Assembly (NCBI RefSeq): GCF_003116815.1
Contig: NZ_QDKQ01000069.1
Location: 1 to 64,000 of the forward strand
Length of the DNA stretch: 64,000 bases
Origin: Caulobacter endophyticus
Lineage (GTDB): Bacteria > Pseudomonadota > Alphaproteobacteria > Caulobacterales > Caulobacteraceae
Reading direction: 5' to 3'
Shown here: positions 63,130-64,000 of the stretch, piece by piece
How positions within the stretch are numbered: position 1 is the first letter of the stretch
Layout: each line of letters starts with the position of its first letter
Notes under the pieces: model-generated
Databases searched by the model: none
Told to the model about the DNA's origin: nothing
What the model saw: the letters and a program-made list of their open reading frames with translations, nothing else
Program-made: the position numbers and the translations under genes

Positions 63130-64000
63130 TCAGAGCGCCTCCGCCTTCAGGCTTTCGTGCTCGCGGATAAACCCCAGGGCGGCCTCGGAGAAGCCGTCGA
63201 TGTGAACCCACCGTTCGCCGTAGCCGACGCCGTTTCGGGCGCTGGCGACATTGATCATGTAGGCCCTGGTCGCCTTCGGCGCCGGAACGCGGTCGGCCGA
63301 TTGTTCATCGGTGACCACGATCAGGCGGTCGTGGGGCAGGGTGTTGATCTTGTGGATCGCCTTGCCCAGTTCCGTGCCGCCATGGGTCTGCGAGCGGATC
63401 ACCGCATCGACCCCGGCCATGCCGCGGCGGGGCGGAACCTCCACCACTCCGTTGGAGAAGGTGAAGACCCGCACCTCGCCCGGCACGATCGAGGCCAGGG
63501 TGGCCGCCGCGTCCATCCGGGTCAGGTCCGACTTGGCCGACAGACGGGCGTCCATCGAACCGGAGACGTCGACCAGGATCAGCGTGCGCCCGGTGAACAC
63601 CGCGCCTTCCAGCACGGTCTCGGCCAGCGCCTGGTCGAGCCAGGGCTCGAACCGCGGCGCGGCCCGGGCGGCCGCCACGTAGCGGAAGGGCAGGACCCGT
63701 TCCGCGCCGCGACGCGCCAGGATCGCCTCCTTGACCAGGGCCTCGTCGACGCCGGCCTGGTCCATGTTCCGGAGGTTCCGGAGCAGGGCCAGGTAACCCA
63801 GCTTCTTGCCGGCCAGCAGGCGCTGGAAGGTCTCACGCTTGTCGGCGCCGCCCGAAAGGGCGACCTCCCAGGTGTCCGGCGCGGCCAGCGAACGCCCGGC
63901 GACCTGCTTCCACAAGGCCGCCTGTTCCTCGTCCCTCGGCTTGGCGTGGACCAGAAACAGCACGTCGCGCAGCTTCACCGGGCCATCGCGGTCGTACTTG
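63130..64000 (-). CDS. rsr: Rsr/Ro60-like TROVE-vWA protein (partial, N-terminus outside window)
   Basis: The C-terminal 290 residues of a Ro60 orthologue; the frame runs off the window at base 64000. The TROVE segment has VKLRDVLFLVHAKPRDEEQA and KLGYLALLRNLRNMDQAGVDE. The vWA domain begins TLILVDVSGSMDARL with the MIDAS DVSGSM and THGGTE, and ends VIVTDEQSADRV-like. Bacterial Rsr binds Y RNA and misfolded RNA and feeds nucleases. It is the first seen gene of rsr-HTH-hen1-pnkp, all on one strand with 1-38 bp gaps. Confidence 0.9.
   Translation of the reverse strand, partial: KYDRDGPVKLRDVLFLVHAKPRDEEQAALWKQVAGRSLAAPDTWEVALSGGADKRETFQRLLAGKKLGYLALLRNLRNMDQAGVDEALVKEAILARRGAERVLPFRYVAAARAAPRFEPWLDQALAETVLEGAVFTGRTLILVDVSGSMDARLSAKSDLTRMDAAATLASIVPGEVRVFTFSNGVVEVPPRRGMAGVDAVIRSQTHGGTELGKAIHKINTLPHDRLIVVTDEQSADRVPAPKATRAYMINVASARNGVGYGERWVHIDGFSEAALGFIREHESLKAEAL

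Overview
The window looks like the chromosome of a Caulobacter-type alphaproteobacterium. The DNA is very GC-rich. It carries the alphaproteobacterial imuA-imuB-dnaE2 mutagenesis cassette, two LexA boxes of the alphaproteobacterial form GTTC-N7-GTTC, a GGAAC-N16-CGTT site of the EcfG general-stress sigma type, HWE histidine kinases and many small stress-type proteins. No rRNA, tRNA or CRISPR array was recognised. The genus is inferred from gene content, not from a marker gene.

Layout. 1-3.2 kb: the end of a trb mating-pair operon (trbL partial, trbF, trbG, trbI, DUF2274) with 4-bp overlaps throughout, facing an XRE regulator. 4.2-8.2 kb: a PAS hybrid kinase broken by a frameshift, an EcfG-type promoter with a DUF4142 lipoprotein and a DUF3597 gene, and an alpha/beta hydrolase. 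8.3-13.4 kb: a bacterial NHEJ locus, ligD, an unknown coiled-coil gene and ku, interrupted between the two convergent stop codons by an IS481-family element. 13.5-18.4 kb: small stress or envelope proteins. 18.4-23.6 kb: a large HWE kinase and a GGDEF-EAL protein. 23.6-31.1 kb: a thioredoxin-reductase-like enzyme, a TPR membrane protein, a Crp/Fnr regulator, the antirestriction gene ardA, exonuclease III and a KTSC protein. 31.2-33.7 kb: hsp20 behind a ROSE-like RNA thermometer, plus small genes. 33.7-42.9 kb: an SOS/mutagenesis block (imuA-imuB-dnaE2, dinB, SRAP). 43.5-53.1 kb: a DksA-type zinc finger, three large sensor kinases and a duplicated-domain membrane protein. 53.3-57.8 kb: a HlyIII protein, a VTT-domain protein coupled to an ATP-grasp/class-I-amidotransferase fusion, and an AI-2E-type transporter. 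57.8-64 kb: a 0.5-kb noncoding stretch with strong hairpins, yqeY, and an RNA-repair operon rsr-HTH-hen1-pnkp that runs off the window end.

Taken together the genes centre on nucleic-acid damage and stress: double-strand break joining, translesion synthesis, abasic-site handling (SRAP, exonuclease III) and RNA end repair, surrounded by sensor kinases and general-stress genes. The most interesting observations are the thermometer hairpin that covers both the ribosome-binding site and the start codon of hsp20; the rsr-hen1-pnkp operon with its small HTH gene; the IS481 insertion whose 6-bp target duplication supplies stop codons to three genes; and the ATP-grasp/C26 fusion translationally coupled to a VTT membrane protein.
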